NCBI RefSeq assembly: GCF_051379705.1
Contig: NZ_CP179868.1
Span: 1,674,001-1,738,000, forward strand
Reading direction: 5' to 3'
Length of the DNA stretch: 64,000 nt
Source of the DNA: Ekhidna sp051379705
GTDB lineage: Bacteria; Bacteroidota; Bacteroidia; Cytophagales; Cyclobacteriaceae
Under the pieces are notes generated by a model that saw only the letters and a list, made by a program, of their open reading frames with translations, did not search any database and was not told the origin of the DNA. Position numbers and translations under genes: made by a program. Positions 24,846 to 33,710 of the stretch are shown here, piece by piece; within the stretch, counting starts at the first letter, position 1; the number at the start of each line of letters is the position of its first letter.

Positions 24846-26240
24846 TTACAAGTGAATCACCTCATCATAAGCTGCTGCTGCTGCCTCCATCACTGCTTCA
24901 CTCATCGTTGGGTGTGGGTGAACAGTCTTGATGATTTCATGCCCAGTTGTTTCTAGTTTTCTTGCTGCTACTGCCTCAGCGATCATCTCGGTAACGTTGG
25001 CGCCAATCATGTGCGCACCTAACCATTCACCATATTTTGCATCGAAGATCACCTTTACAAATCCATCTGATGCGCCTGCCGCTTTGGCTTTACCGGAAGC
25101 GGAGAATGGAAACTTGCCAACTTTCACTTCATAGCCTGCTTCTTTGGCAGCTTTCTCAGTATAGCCAACAGATGCAATCTCTGGCGAACAATAGGTACAA
25201 CCTGGTATGTTGTTGTAATCTAAAGGATCCACATGCATGCCTTTGATTTTCTCTACGCAAATAATTCCCTCTGCTGATGCTACGTGTGCTAAGGCTTGAC
25301 CTTTTACTATGTCACCAATGGCATAGACTCCATCTACATTGGTTTTATAGAAGTCATCTACGAGTACTTTTCCTTTTTCTGTCTTCACGCCAACTTCTTC
25401 CAGGCCAATCTTCTCAATGTTAGTGGCTACACCTACAGCAGATAATACTACGTCACATTCCAGCTGTTCTTCTCCCTTCTTTGTTTTCACAGTGACTTTG
25501 CACCCAGAGCCTTTGGTGTCTACTTTGGTTACCTCGGAGCTGGTCATGATTTTCATACCAGCTTTCTTGTACGTTCTTTCAAGCTGCTTGCTCACCTCTT
25601 CATCCTCTACTGGAACAATTCGGTCCATGAACTCAACGATCGTCACTTCTGTCCCGATCGATTTGTAGAAGTAGGCAAACTCAACTCCGATTGCTCCAGA
25701 TCCCACAACAACCATTTTCTTGGGTTGCTTGTCTAGTACCATGGCTTCTCTATATCCGATTATTTTCTTACCATCAATTGGTAGGTTAGGAAGCTCACGA
25801 GCTCTACCTCCTGTAGCTAGAATGACGTGGTTGGCGTCATATGTTGTGACTTTGCCACTCTCATCTTTCACTTCAACCTTCTTCCCTTTTTTCAGAGTGC
25901 CATATCCAGCGATATGATCAATTTTATTTTTCTTGAAAAGGAATTGAATTCCCTTACTCATTCCGCCAGCTACATCTCTACTTCGCTTCACCATTCCTGT
26001 GAAATCAGCTTTAGCGTCCTTTACTTTGATCCCATAATCCTCCGCGTGATTGATATATTCAAAAACCTGTGCGCTTTTTAGTAGTGCCTTAGTTGGGATA
26101 CATCCCCAGTTCAAACAAACACCACCGAGTTCGGACTTTTCAACAACTCCTACTTTCATTCCTAGCTGTGATGCACGAATAGCGGCTACATATCCACCTG
26201 GTCCACTTCCGATTACAATAAGATCATATTTAGATGCCAT
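24846..26240 (-). CDS. lpdA: Dihydrolipoyl dehydrogenase (E3)
   Basis: A 464-residue FAD/NAD flavoprotein shared by 2-oxoacid dehydrogenase complexes and the glycine cleavage system. Visible are DLIVIGSGPGGYVAAIRA (FAD), the redox disulfide GGVCLNWGCIPTKALL, VVGSGAIGVEFAYFYKSIG (NAD), and the C-terminal HPHPTMSEA with the active-site His. Full length. A perfect -7 box TACATTTG lies on the minus strand at 26274-26267. Encoded alone; partner subunits are elsewhere. Confidence 0.97.
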   Translation of the reverse strand: MASKYDLIVIGSGPGGYVAAIRASQLGMKVGVVEKSELGGVCLNWGCIPTKALLKSAQVFEYINHAEDYGIKVKDAKADFTGMVKRSRDVAGGMSKGIQFLFKKNKIDHIAGYGTLKKGKKVEVKDESGKVTTYDANHVILATGGRARELPNLPIDGKKIIGYREAMVLDKQPKKMVVVGSGAIGVEFAYFYKSIGTEVTIVEFMDRIVPVEDEEVSKQLERTYKKAGMKIMTSSEVTKVDTKGSGCKVTVKTKKGEEQLECDVVLSAVGVATNIEKIGLEEVGVKTEKGKVLVDDFYKTNVDGVYAIGDIVKGQALAHVASAEGIICVEKIKGMHVDPLDYNNIPGCTYCSPEIASVGYTEKAAKEAGYEVKVGKFPFSASGKAKAAGASDGFVKVIFDAKYGEWLGAHMIGANVTEMIAEAVAARKLETTGHEIIKTVHPHPTMSEAVMEAAAAAYDEVIHL

Positions 26241-26266
26241 GTTGTCTAGATTTTAATTTGAGGCTG

Positions 26267-26274
26267 CAAATGTA
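26267..26274 (-). promoter_or_regulatory. -7 promoter element of lpdA
   Basis: Minus strand reads TACATTTG, matching TAnnTTTG; it lies 26 nt before the lpdA ATG. No clear TTTG partner was identified. Confidence 0.45.
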
Positions 26275-26355
26275 ATCTTAAAATCTCTGCTTTTGAACAG
26301 TTAAGAACACTTACTAAAGACAACTTGCCTCTTTCAAATATGAGTTTAGATTTAT

Positions 26356-26811
26356 TTAATAAATGTACTTTCTCCCGAAAGCAAAATCAGGTTGGATTTG
26401 TCTGACAGATGTTTCAGTAAACTGGATAGTAACATCATCTTTAAACCTTTCTTGAAAGAAAAAATTATTCGCTAAAACTTCAGACATCTGGACATCATTC
26501 TTACTGGAGTAATGGAATTCATATAATAGTCGATCACCAGCACCAAACTGGTGTTCATATTTATTGACAAACCATAAGAAGTAATCAGCCCAAGTCTCCA
26601 CGCCGTAATAGGTATTATCATGAATCAAAAAATCGGAGATATCATGAAGCGCCGCTAAGGAATCACTTAAGGGTCCGATAGTTCGTAAAGTAGGTTTCGA
26701 GTTTATCTCATAGAACTGTGCATTTGACAAACCCCAGGCAGGAATCGTGGCCTGGCTACTTGCCGAATAAGCTAATAAAATGAACAACGAAATAAATGCT
26801 AATCTTCTCAT
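26356..26811 (-). CDS. Secreted hypothetical protein
   Basis: 151 residues with a signal peptide (MRRLAFISLFILLAYSASSQA). The mature part is acidic and aromatic-rich (NTYYGVETWADYFLWFVNKYEHQFG), without cysteines or recognisable catalytic motifs. No family was recognised. It is a single gene; the 297 bp upstream, up to fabG, show no other gene. Confidence 0.55.
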   Translation of the reverse strand: MRRLAFISLFILLAYSASSQATIPAWGLSNAQFYEINSKPTLRTIGPLSDSLAALHDISDFLIHDNTYYGVETWADYFLWFVNKYEHQFGAGDRLLYEFHYSSKNDVQMSEVLANNFFFQERFKDDVTIQFTETSVRQIQPDFAFGRKYIY

Positions 26812-27108
26812 TTTAGTACAATTTAATGTTAAACATGATGAGCTATGCGGCTATACCAATCCATCAATATAACAGTTGAATACGTTTTATGTTAAAAAAA
26901 ACCTCATACCCGCTTCAGCTAAAAAACAACATAAGAACATAAGCCAATATCATGCCATTAATTGTGATATATGATTACCAAACGAAATAAAACAGCAGGA
27001 ATAAACGTTTTGTCAAAATTTTTTATCAAAAAATGAGAGAAACTACCGTGATGACAAATCCGCCAAATTCGAGCCATTATATACCTTAGCAATTGGAAAC
27101 AAACTATT

Positions 27109-27855
27109 ATGAAACTACTAGAAGGAAAAACCGCTCTCATCACAGGAGCATCGAAAGGAATTGGAAAAGCAATTGCGGAGCAATATGCGGCTCAAGGTGC
27201 AAACATTGCATTTACATATCTATCAAGCGTTGAAAAAGGGGAAGCACTTGAAAAAGAGCTAGCTTCTCAGGGAATCCAAGCAAAAGGTTATCGTTCAGAT
27301 GCTTCTGACTATGAAGCAGCTCAGGAGCTTATCAATAATGTAGTAGCTGATTTTGGCTCATTGGATATTCTCATCAACAATGCCGGGATCACAAAAGATA
27401 ATCTTCTCATGAGAATGAGCGAGGCGGATTGGGATGCGATCCAAAACATAAATTTGAAATCATGTTTTAATACTGTGAAAGCAGCTTGCAGAACCATGAT
27501 GAAGCAAAGAAGCGGATCCATAATAAATATGTCTTCTGTAGTAGGTATCAAAGGAAATCCGGGCCAGGCAAACTATGCGGCATCCAAAGCCGGTATCATT
27601 GGATTTACAAAATCGGTAGCTTTAGAATTGGGCTCCAGAGGTATAAGATGTAATGCAATCGCTCCGGGATTTATTGAGACAGAAATGACCGATGCTTTGG
27701 ATGAAAAAACAGTTCAAAGCTGGAGAGATGCTATTCCCCTGAAAAGAGGTGGAGCCCCGGAAGATGTAGCAAACGCATGTATTTTCCTTGGGTCAGATAT
27801 GTCTACCTATATCACCGGACAAACAATCCAGGTAGATGGTGGAATGCTTACTTGA
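27109..27855 (+). CDS. fabG: 3-oxoacyl-[ACP] reductase
   Basis: A 248-residue classical SDR. It shows the NADPH motif TGASKGIGKAIA (residues 12-23), NNAGITKD, the catalytic Ser in INMSSVVG and Tyr/Lys in NYAASKAG (YxxxK), and the FabG ending ITGQTIQVDGGMLT. It reduces 3-ketoacyl-ACP in fatty acid synthesis. Encoded singly. Its presence matters for the acyl module at 49-52 kb, which has no ketoreductase of its own. Confidence 0.95.
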   Translation: MKLLEGKTALITGASKGIGKAIAEQYAAQGANIAFTYLSSVEKGEALEKELASQGIQAKGYRSDASDYEAAQELINNVVADFGSLDILINNAGITKDNLLMRMSEADWDAIQNINLKSCFNTVKAACRTMMKQRSGSIINMSSVVGIKGNPGQANYAASKAGIIGFTKSVALELGSRGIRCNAIAPGFIETEMTDALDEKTVQSWRDAIPLKRGGAPEDVANACIFLGSDMSTYITGQTIQVDGGMLT

Positions 27856-27949
27856 TCGATCTTATCATTAATAGCTTTTTGTTTACCCATTGTACAAACA
27901 TCGGTTTTTATAGTTTTAGCAATTAATTAAACTATTTGAATATTTTTTA

Positions 27950-27971
27950 TCATTTATTTTATAATAAATGA
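27950..27971. repeat. Perfect inverted repeat before the DUF1800 gene
   Basis: TCATTTATT (27950-27958), TTAT, AATAAATGA (27963-27971), 36 bp upstream of ATG 28007. Possible operator; the region is very AT-rich, so chance is not excluded. Confidence 0.4.
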
Positions 27972-28006
27972 CTTAATTTTAGTGTTCTATTACCAAAACA
28001 GCTCCA

Positions 28007-29776
28007 ATGCCTTTAAATGCACTCACCAGTACATTAGGAACAAAAAGAGCTGCTCACCTCCTACGTCGGACGTGCTTTGGCGGGTCTATCGCTGAGATAG
28101 ATGCCTTTGCCACACTTACCCCGGCACAAGCAGTGGCGCAGCTTTTCACTTCAGGTCTTCCAGATCCAACATTGCCTATAGATCCACTTACCGGCGAGGA
28201 ATGGATTACAAATGGTAATGCGCAAAGTGAAGGCTTTGAACTTGAAAGATATTTTCTTGCCTGGCATATTGGACAGATGTTGGGCAATGGCGTAGAAGAC
28301 GCACTCAAGCTTCCTTACATCTTTCGCGAAAGACTCGTATTCTTTTTCCACACTCACTTTACCACTAAGCGATCTGTAGTGAACAGCTCTCGGGCTATTT
28401 ACTATCAGCAAGCACTCTTCAGGCTATTCGCTATTGATGGTGAAGACATTACTATTCCAGCCGATGATCCCATGGATCCGGATATTGTGGTACCCAGAAA
28501 TCTCAAGCAACTCACAAAAAAACTCAGTGTAGATAATGCCATGCTTATCTTCCTTGATGGTCGATTTAATGTAAAAGGCAGCCCGAATGAAAACTATGCG
28601 AGAGAGCTTATGGAGCTCTATTCGATAGGAAGAGGTCTGGAAGGGAATGTGCCTGAGCCAGAATTTGATGGTGATTATTTCAACTACACTGAAGAAGATG
28701 TACAAGCAGGAGCTCAAGTCCTTTCAGGATTTAATGTAGACCCAACGTTCGCAAATATTGATGAAGAAACAGGACTTCCCAGAGGAGTAGTCAGAGGCGG
28801 TACCACAGCTTCAAGTCATGAAGAAGGTACAAAAACCTTTAGTGCACGAATGAATAATGGTGAAGTAGTTCCTGATTCCGACCTGCTATTGGGAGGTTCA
28901 CCGACTGAAGAGAGTGTGCTTGACGAAATCAGTCAATACGTAGATTTGATTTATAATCAGGCGGAGACAGCTCGTAGTATTTGCCGAGAGTTATATCGTT
29001 TCTTTGTATATCATCAGGTAGATCAGTCCCTTCAAGACGACATCATTCAGGATATGGCAGACATCTTTACTGCTAACGAGTTTAAAATTCAGCCTGTGTT
29101 AGAAGCGCTGCTAACAAGTGAGCATTTCTATGAAGCAGAGGCTGGAACAGATGACAACAATTTTGGCAGCCTCATCAAATCTCCGATTGACCTTGTGTTA
29201 GGTTTCATGCGAAATTTCGAGCTGGAACTGCCAGATTATGAAACTGAACTGAACACCTATTACGAATACACGACAGATCTGCTTGGTGAGATCAGGATTC
29301 AGGGGATGGACTACTATGAGCCATTTGAAGTAGCGGGATATCCGGCATATCATCAATTCCCCATTTTTAACCGGAGCTGGATCACAACAAATTACCTGAC
29401 CAACAGATACAATTTTATCCGAGGGTCAATTGTAAGTCAGAATCCCGAAATGGGTCAGGTAGATATTCTACAATTCGTCCAGGATAATTTTTCTGCTGCG
29501 GCACCCAATGCAAGAGATTTAATCATTGCCATTGCGGAGTATTTACTTCCAACATCAGAAAACCTGACTTTTGACACACCGGACGTAGGCGAGCTCACAG
29601 TTGAGCGACTCAATTATTTCTTAACTGCGTTTCTTTTCTCACCTCAATTCGATGCAGATCCTGAGGCGGCGTGGACCAACAGATGGACGAATGGAATTGA
29701 TATGGATACTGTCCGCAATCAGCTCACGAATTTATTTAATGCGATGCTTCAATCGCCGGAATATCAACTCATGTAA
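28007..29776 (+). CDS. DUF1800 domain-containing protein
   Basis: A 589-residue member of the DUF1800 family, recognisable by AAHLLRRTCFGGS near the start (HLLrRatFG), LPYIFRERLVFFFHTHFTT, and NENYARELMELYSIG (the NPNENYARElmELFtlG motif). The biochemical role of the family is unknown; it almost always sits directly before a DUF1501 gene, as here, 12 bp upstream. No signal peptide is visible at the annotated start. The protein is probably involved with its partner in export or maturation of a surface or sulfatase-like protein, but this is a guess from context. Confidence 0.9.
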   Translation: MPLNALTSTLGTKRAAHLLRRTCFGGSIAEIDAFATLTPAQAVAQLFTSGLPDPTLPIDPLTGEEWITNGNAQSEGFELERYFLAWHIGQMLGNGVEDALKLPYIFRERLVFFFHTHFTTKRSVVNSSRAIYYQQALFRLFAIDGEDITIPADDPMDPDIVVPRNLKQLTKKLSVDNAMLIFLDGRFNVKGSPNENYARELMELYSIGRGLEGNVPEPEFDGDYFNYTEEDVQAGAQVLSGFNVDPTFANIDEETGLPRGVVRGGTTASSHEEGTKTFSARMNNGEVVPDSDLLLGGSPTEESVLDEISQYVDLIYNQAETARSICRELYRFFVYHQVDQSLQDDIIQDMADIFTANEFKIQPVLEALLTSEHFYEAEAGTDDNNFGSLIKSPIDLVLGFMRNFELELPDYETELNTYYEYTTDLLGEIRIQGMDYYEPFEVAGYPAYHQFPIFNRSWITTNYLTNRYNFIRGSIVSQNPEMGQVDILQFVQDNFSAAAPNARDLIIAIAEYLLPTSENLTFDTPDVGELTVERLNYFLTAFLFSPQFDADPEAAWTNRWTNGIDMDTVRNQLTNLFNAMLQSPEYQLM

Positions 29777-29788
29777 CCAGCAGATCAG

Positions 29789-31492
29789 ATGAAAAGAAGA
29801 AATTTTTTAAAGAAAATCGGATTTGCTGCAGGAGCACCAATTGCTTTTCAAGGCGTTCCTCTGAAGCTTTTGGCATCACATCAGGAATTTCAGCATCTAG
29901 CTCAGCAAAGCACCAATGATCGTGTATTGATCATTCTTCAAATGCATGGAGGAAATGATGGATTGAATACCATCATACCGATCTCTAACTACGATGAATA
30001 CTACAGTAGAAGGGCAAATATTGCTATTCCATACAAAGTTGGTAATCGGACACTCATACCTTTAGATAGTACAGTTGCCAGTGAGGAGCAAGTCGGTCTT
30101 CACCCGGACATGAACGACTTTAAGAGTCTTTATGACAGAGGCAAAGCGGCTGTTTTTCAAGGGGTCTCATATGAAAGAAATAATGGCTCTCACTTCCGAG
30201 GAAGAGATATTTGGTTCATGGGCGGAGATGCGGATGATTACTTCAGCTCTGGCTGGATTGGGCGTTACCTTGGCACAGAATACACACCCTTATCATATCC
30301 AGAAGATTTTCCGACAACTGAAATGCCCGATCCACTTGCGCTTGAAATGGGTAATGACGTATCACTTTTGTTCCATCAAGAGGGAAACATACCCACTTCG
30401 CTTTCTCTGGGGAGCAGTCCTGGAAACCTTGCAAATCTTATCGATCAGCTCGAGGGTTTTGAAGATGAAGGTATAGATCCAAGAGGAAATCCTCCTGCTT
30501 TTCTTGATGACTCTCCATATGGACAGGAAATGAACTGGATCCTTGGCTTGGAAGATAAGTCGGAAACTTATATCAAGAGACTTGCAGAAATCTATGATTC
30601 TGCAGCAGAAACATCGGTAACCTATCCTGAAAATTATCCCTTCAATGCGCCCGATGGATCTAAAAGAAATCCGCTAAGCAACCAGCTAAAATTAGTGGCA
30701 CGGTTGCTAGCCGGTGGTGTAAAGACTAAGGTCTTTTTGGTAAAAATGGGTGGATTTGATACCCACGCCTCTCAGGTTGAAAGCTATGATCCAACCATGG
30801 GCGTACACTCCGCACTTTTATATCACATTTCTTCGGCAATGGCTGCATTTCAAAAAGACTTGAGTTCGCGTGGTTTGGAAGAGAGAGTTCTTACGATGAC
30901 CATGTCTGAATTTGGAAGACGGATTGGTTCAAACGGAAGTTATGGAAGTGATCATGGTACGGGTGGGCCGATCATGATGTTTGGAGCCGGAGTAAAGCCT
31001 GGAATTTATGGAACCGTCCCTGATGTTTCGCAAGGAAATGTAGGAATGCAATTTGACTATCGTCAGATTTATGCCAACATACTTTTTGAATGGATGGGGG
31101 TTGAAAAATCAGTTATTGAAAATGATATTTTCTTTCGTGATTTTATTGAGGGATCGAATCCAAACGGAGGAAACTATGAACCAATGGACTTGATTAAAGA
31201 AGTTATTCTTGGTGAAAAAGAGCATCTCAAAAAGAACTACCGCCTGGAATCAGTTTATCCAAACCCTGCGTCTAACTATACACAAGCAAAAATCTTTGTG
31301 AACAATCATCAAACAGTAAATGTGCAGTTGATAAATGTGCGCGGTGACATTGTTTCTCAAAGCACTCGAAAAGTAACTCCAGGAGAGCACACCTTTTCAT
31401 TTGTGCTAGATTCGCTAAGTCCGGGATTCTATTTTATCAAAGCAAAATCTGAAACACTCGATGATACAAAAAGACTCATCATTCGCAAATAA
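29789..31492 (+). CDS. DUF1501 domain-containing protein with T9SS sorting domain
   Basis: 567 residues. The N-terminus MKRRNFLKKIGFAAGAPIAF is a Tat/Sec-like signal. The DUF1501 part (about 45-455; sulfatase/alkaline phosphatase-like) contains ILQMHGGNDGLNT, GSHFRGRDIWF, MGGFDTHASQ and MSEFGRRIGSNGSYGSDHGTGGP. The last 80 residues are a T9SS type-A domain (ESVYPNPASNYTQAKI... LSPGFYFIKAKSE), so it leaves the cell or is displayed on it. It forms an operon with the DUF1800 gene upstream and overlaps the next gene by 32 bp. Substrate unknown. Confidence 0.9.
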   Translation: MKRRNFLKKIGFAAGAPIAFQGVPLKLLASHQEFQHLAQQSTNDRVLIILQMHGGNDGLNTIIPISNYDEYYSRRANIAIPYKVGNRTLIPLDSTVASEEQVGLHPDMNDFKSLYDRGKAAVFQGVSYERNNGSHFRGRDIWFMGGDADDYFSSGWIGRYLGTEYTPLSYPEDFPTTEMPDPLALEMGNDVSLLFHQEGNIPTSLSLGSSPGNLANLIDQLEGFEDEGIDPRGNPPAFLDDSPYGQEMNWILGLEDKSETYIKRLAEIYDSAAETSVTYPENYPFNAPDGSKRNPLSNQLKLVARLLAGGVKTKVFLVKMGGFDTHASQVESYDPTMGVHSALLYHISSAMAAFQKDLSSRGLEERVLTMTMSEFGRRIGSNGSYGSDHGTGGPIMMFGAGVKPGIYGTVPDVSQGNVGMQFDYRQIYANILFEWMGVEKSVIENDIFFRDFIEGSNPNGGNYEPMDLIKEVILGEKEHLKKNYRLESVYPNPASNYTQAKIFVNNHQTVNVQLINVRGDIVSQSTRKVTPGEHTFSFVLDSLSPGFYFIKAKSETLDDTKRLIIRK

Positions 31493-32324
31493 GCTAGGCA
31501 GTGTAATCATCTTACTGCTAATATCCAGCAGTTTGATCGCACAGAAAAAACCGGCAGCCAATCCATTAGAATCTTTTCTGGACACCCAATTTTGGTTGGG
31601 TTTGAAAATGGGCATTAATTATACACAAGCATTCCCGGATGTGAGAAACACAGGCTTCAGTCCCATCGATTATTCAGCTGATAGTTTGCGCAAGAGCTAC
31701 GATGATTTCGCTCTACCGGGAGCGCATATGGGTTTAGAGATGAACTTCTACCATAGAGGTTTTTCGGCCTCATTCCAACCAGTCTACAAGAGAAGTAGAT
31801 ACAAGTATAATAGTCTGCTGGAATGGCAGGGAACGACCTCAGGAATCAGGTTTGAAACCAGATACGATGTTGAGCAGCGATTGGACGTAATAGAATTGCC
31901 ACTAATGATCAAATATGACATTATCCGAAAAGGAAAAATAAGGCCTTTTGTGATGGTAGGTGGTTTCCATTCATTTATTGCTTCTGCTCAAAAAGATGTA
32001 AAAATCACACAGATCGATTATTCATCTGGGAATCCATTGGAGTCCTCTGGTGGAACCAGTACACTTGGTGTTAAAGACGCTTTTAAGGGCTTTACCGGAG
32101 TATCGGGTGGTGTAGGTGTAAATCTGGACTATTGGAATATCCGAACGGTATTTGAGGTGAATTATAAAAGATCACTTACCTCAGCAACCAAACCCAATGT
32201 GCAGCAGAATGAACTTGCTTCGCTTGGAGAGACTAACGATGAGATATTTATCCGAGATCTAAGCTTCTCGCTAGGTTTCGTGTTTCCATTTCGATTCATT
32301 GACCAACAATTCAAAGCCTACTAG
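31461..32324 (+). CDS. PorT-like outer-membrane beta-barrel protein
   Basis: 287 residues with a signal sequence (GSVIILLLISSSLIAQ) and PorT/OMP_b-brl-type strands: FWLGLKMGINYTQ, HMGLEMNFYHRGFSASFQPVYKRS, RDLSFSLGFVFPF. PorT-like proteins of T9SS bacteria share this shape; this one probably is a generic small barrel. No ATG, GTG or TTG is available after the upstream stop before the signal peptide, so the start at 31461, inside the DUF1501 gene, is accepted. It may be the outer-membrane partner of the DUF1800/DUF1501 pair. Confidence 0.7.
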   Translation: MIQKDSSFANKLGSVIILLLISSSLIAQKKPAANPLESFLDTQFWLGLKMGINYTQAFPDVRNTGFSPIDYSADSLRKSYDDFALPGAHMGLEMNFYHRGFSASFQPVYKRSRYKYNSLLEWQGTTSGIRFETRYDVEQRLDVIELPLMIKYDIIRKGKIRPFVMVGGFHSFIASAQKDVKITQIDYSSGNPLESSGGTSTLGVKDAFKGFTGVSGGVGVNLDYWNIRTVFEVNYKRSLTSATKPNVQQNELASLGETNDEIFIRDLSFSLGFVFPFRFIDQQFKAY

Positions 32325-32365
32325 CAAGCGTGATGCTTGACCCATTCATTGAGAAAAATATTCGC

Positions 32366-33586
32366 ATGAAATCAAAAGTATACCACATATCAAATTCCGC
32401 AAATTGGCTAAAAGTGATATTTCTATCGCTAGCCATCACCTGTTTGAATGGATGCTCTGACGATGAGCCTGCTTTAAGCGAATCATTCCTAAAGATCTAC
32501 GATGACTCCAATATTGATGTGAGCTATCGCCCAATTGACGTAGTGGAAACCATCGATGGATATATTATCCTCACCGGTACTGAACTTTCGAATACAGACT
32601 TCATGGGCATACGACTTTTGAAAATTGACGAGGAAGGTAATTACGAAAACGACGTTGAAATAGATGATTATGTTGTACCTATTGGATCTGTTTATCTAAA
32701 TGAATCTGATAGCAACAGCTATTTCTTCGCCATGAATCCAACTTCACTTGAGGCAGTATTGATCGGTGTAAATCCTCAGCTGGAAATAGAGTCGGAAACA
32801 TTGATCGGCGGGATCAACTATCCTCTTTCATCAAGCCTGCTTAGCAATGGTAATTTCCTTCTGCAAAGCTATGATCCTCTTACCCAGGAAACTGAAATTT
32901 CAGAGATTTCAATTGATGGAACTTATGTAGATGGCAGCCGCTACTCCATTGGTCCCGGAGACGATGTGGAAGAAGAAATTATCAATCATTACTTAAACGC
33001 AAGCGAGCGGCCTTTACCATTTTTCTGTGGCGAAGTATCCATGGGCAACTATTTCTTTAATGGATTTTATAATTACAGTTTTTCGCTCGTTTTCACAGAT
33101 TTTTCTGACACTCCTAATGGAGTAGTGCAAGGGCAATCATCAAACGCAGGAATACGGGCGGTGCTCCCTTTGTCGGGGAGTGACTTTGCTGTGGCTGGTT
33201 TCCAGTTTGATGATAACTATCAACTAGCGAGCTCCGCACTTTCTACGGGTGGTATTTCTTCAAGTGCTGACTTGTATCCAGGAAACATGGCTGAACTAAA
33301 ATCTTATACCCCAACGCAAATCATCAGCTACACAAATGGATCAACTTATTCTGTATTTGTGGCTGAAACAAAAGGACGGCAAGTATTGCTTAACTTCTAC
33401 ACAGACACGGGTGAGATTGGAGGAATGCATCGAGTTGGCTATTTAAATCCGTTTACCTTCTCTGCTATTAAAGTCGGATCAGACAATTCACTTCTCCTGT
33501 TAGGTTCCACGTTTGTCGCTGGGCGGTTCGAACGGATCACCTTGAACAAAATTTCGGAAAGTGAGATTGGTGGATTTGTAAACTAA
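32366..33586 (+). CDS. Surface-exposed lipoprotein, unknown function
   Basis: About 406 residues from ATG 32366; the frame is also open from 32330. A hydrophobic stretch (WLKVIFLSLAITCLNGC) ends in a lipobox-like LNGC, and the residues after the Cys, SDDEP, resemble the lipoprotein export signal that sends Bacteroidota lipoproteins to the cell surface. The rest has short repeated beta segments (GYIILTGTELSNTDFMGIRLLKIDEEGNY, typical of beta-propeller-like repeats). Last gene of the 28007-33586 block. Confidence 0.65.
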   Translation: MKSKVYHISNSANWLKVIFLSLAITCLNGCSDDEPALSESFLKIYDDSNIDVSYRPIDVVETIDGYIILTGTELSNTDFMGIRLLKIDEEGNYENDVEIDDYVVPIGSVYLNESDSNSYFFAMNPTSLEAVLIGVNPQLEIESETLIGGINYPLSSSLLSNGNFLLQSYDPLTQETEISEISIDGTYVDGSRYSIGPGDDVEEEIINHYLNASERPLPFFCGEVSMGNYFFNGFYNYSFSLVFTDFSDTPNGVVQGQSSNAGIRAVLPLSGSDFAVAGFQFDDNYQLASSALSTGGISSSADLYPGNMAELKSYTPTQIISYTNGSTYSVFVAETKGRQVLLNFYTDTGEIGGMHRVGYLNPFTFSAIKVGSDNSLLLLGSTFVAGRFERITLNKISESEIGGFVN

Positions 33587-33710
33587 CCTCTCAACACAAA
33601 ATTGTATCTTAAAAAAATCCTCCCCGTATTGATCTTTTGAATTAGTTTTCACGTTGGCTTGTGAGTGGATAAGCTGACTTATTTTCGCAGAAGAATCGAA
33701 TACGCAATTA

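Noticed and set aside
26958..27143. 61-codon minus-strand ORF before fabG
   Set aside because: It overlaps the fabG start, has no upstream promoter or family signature and lies in AT-rich spacer.
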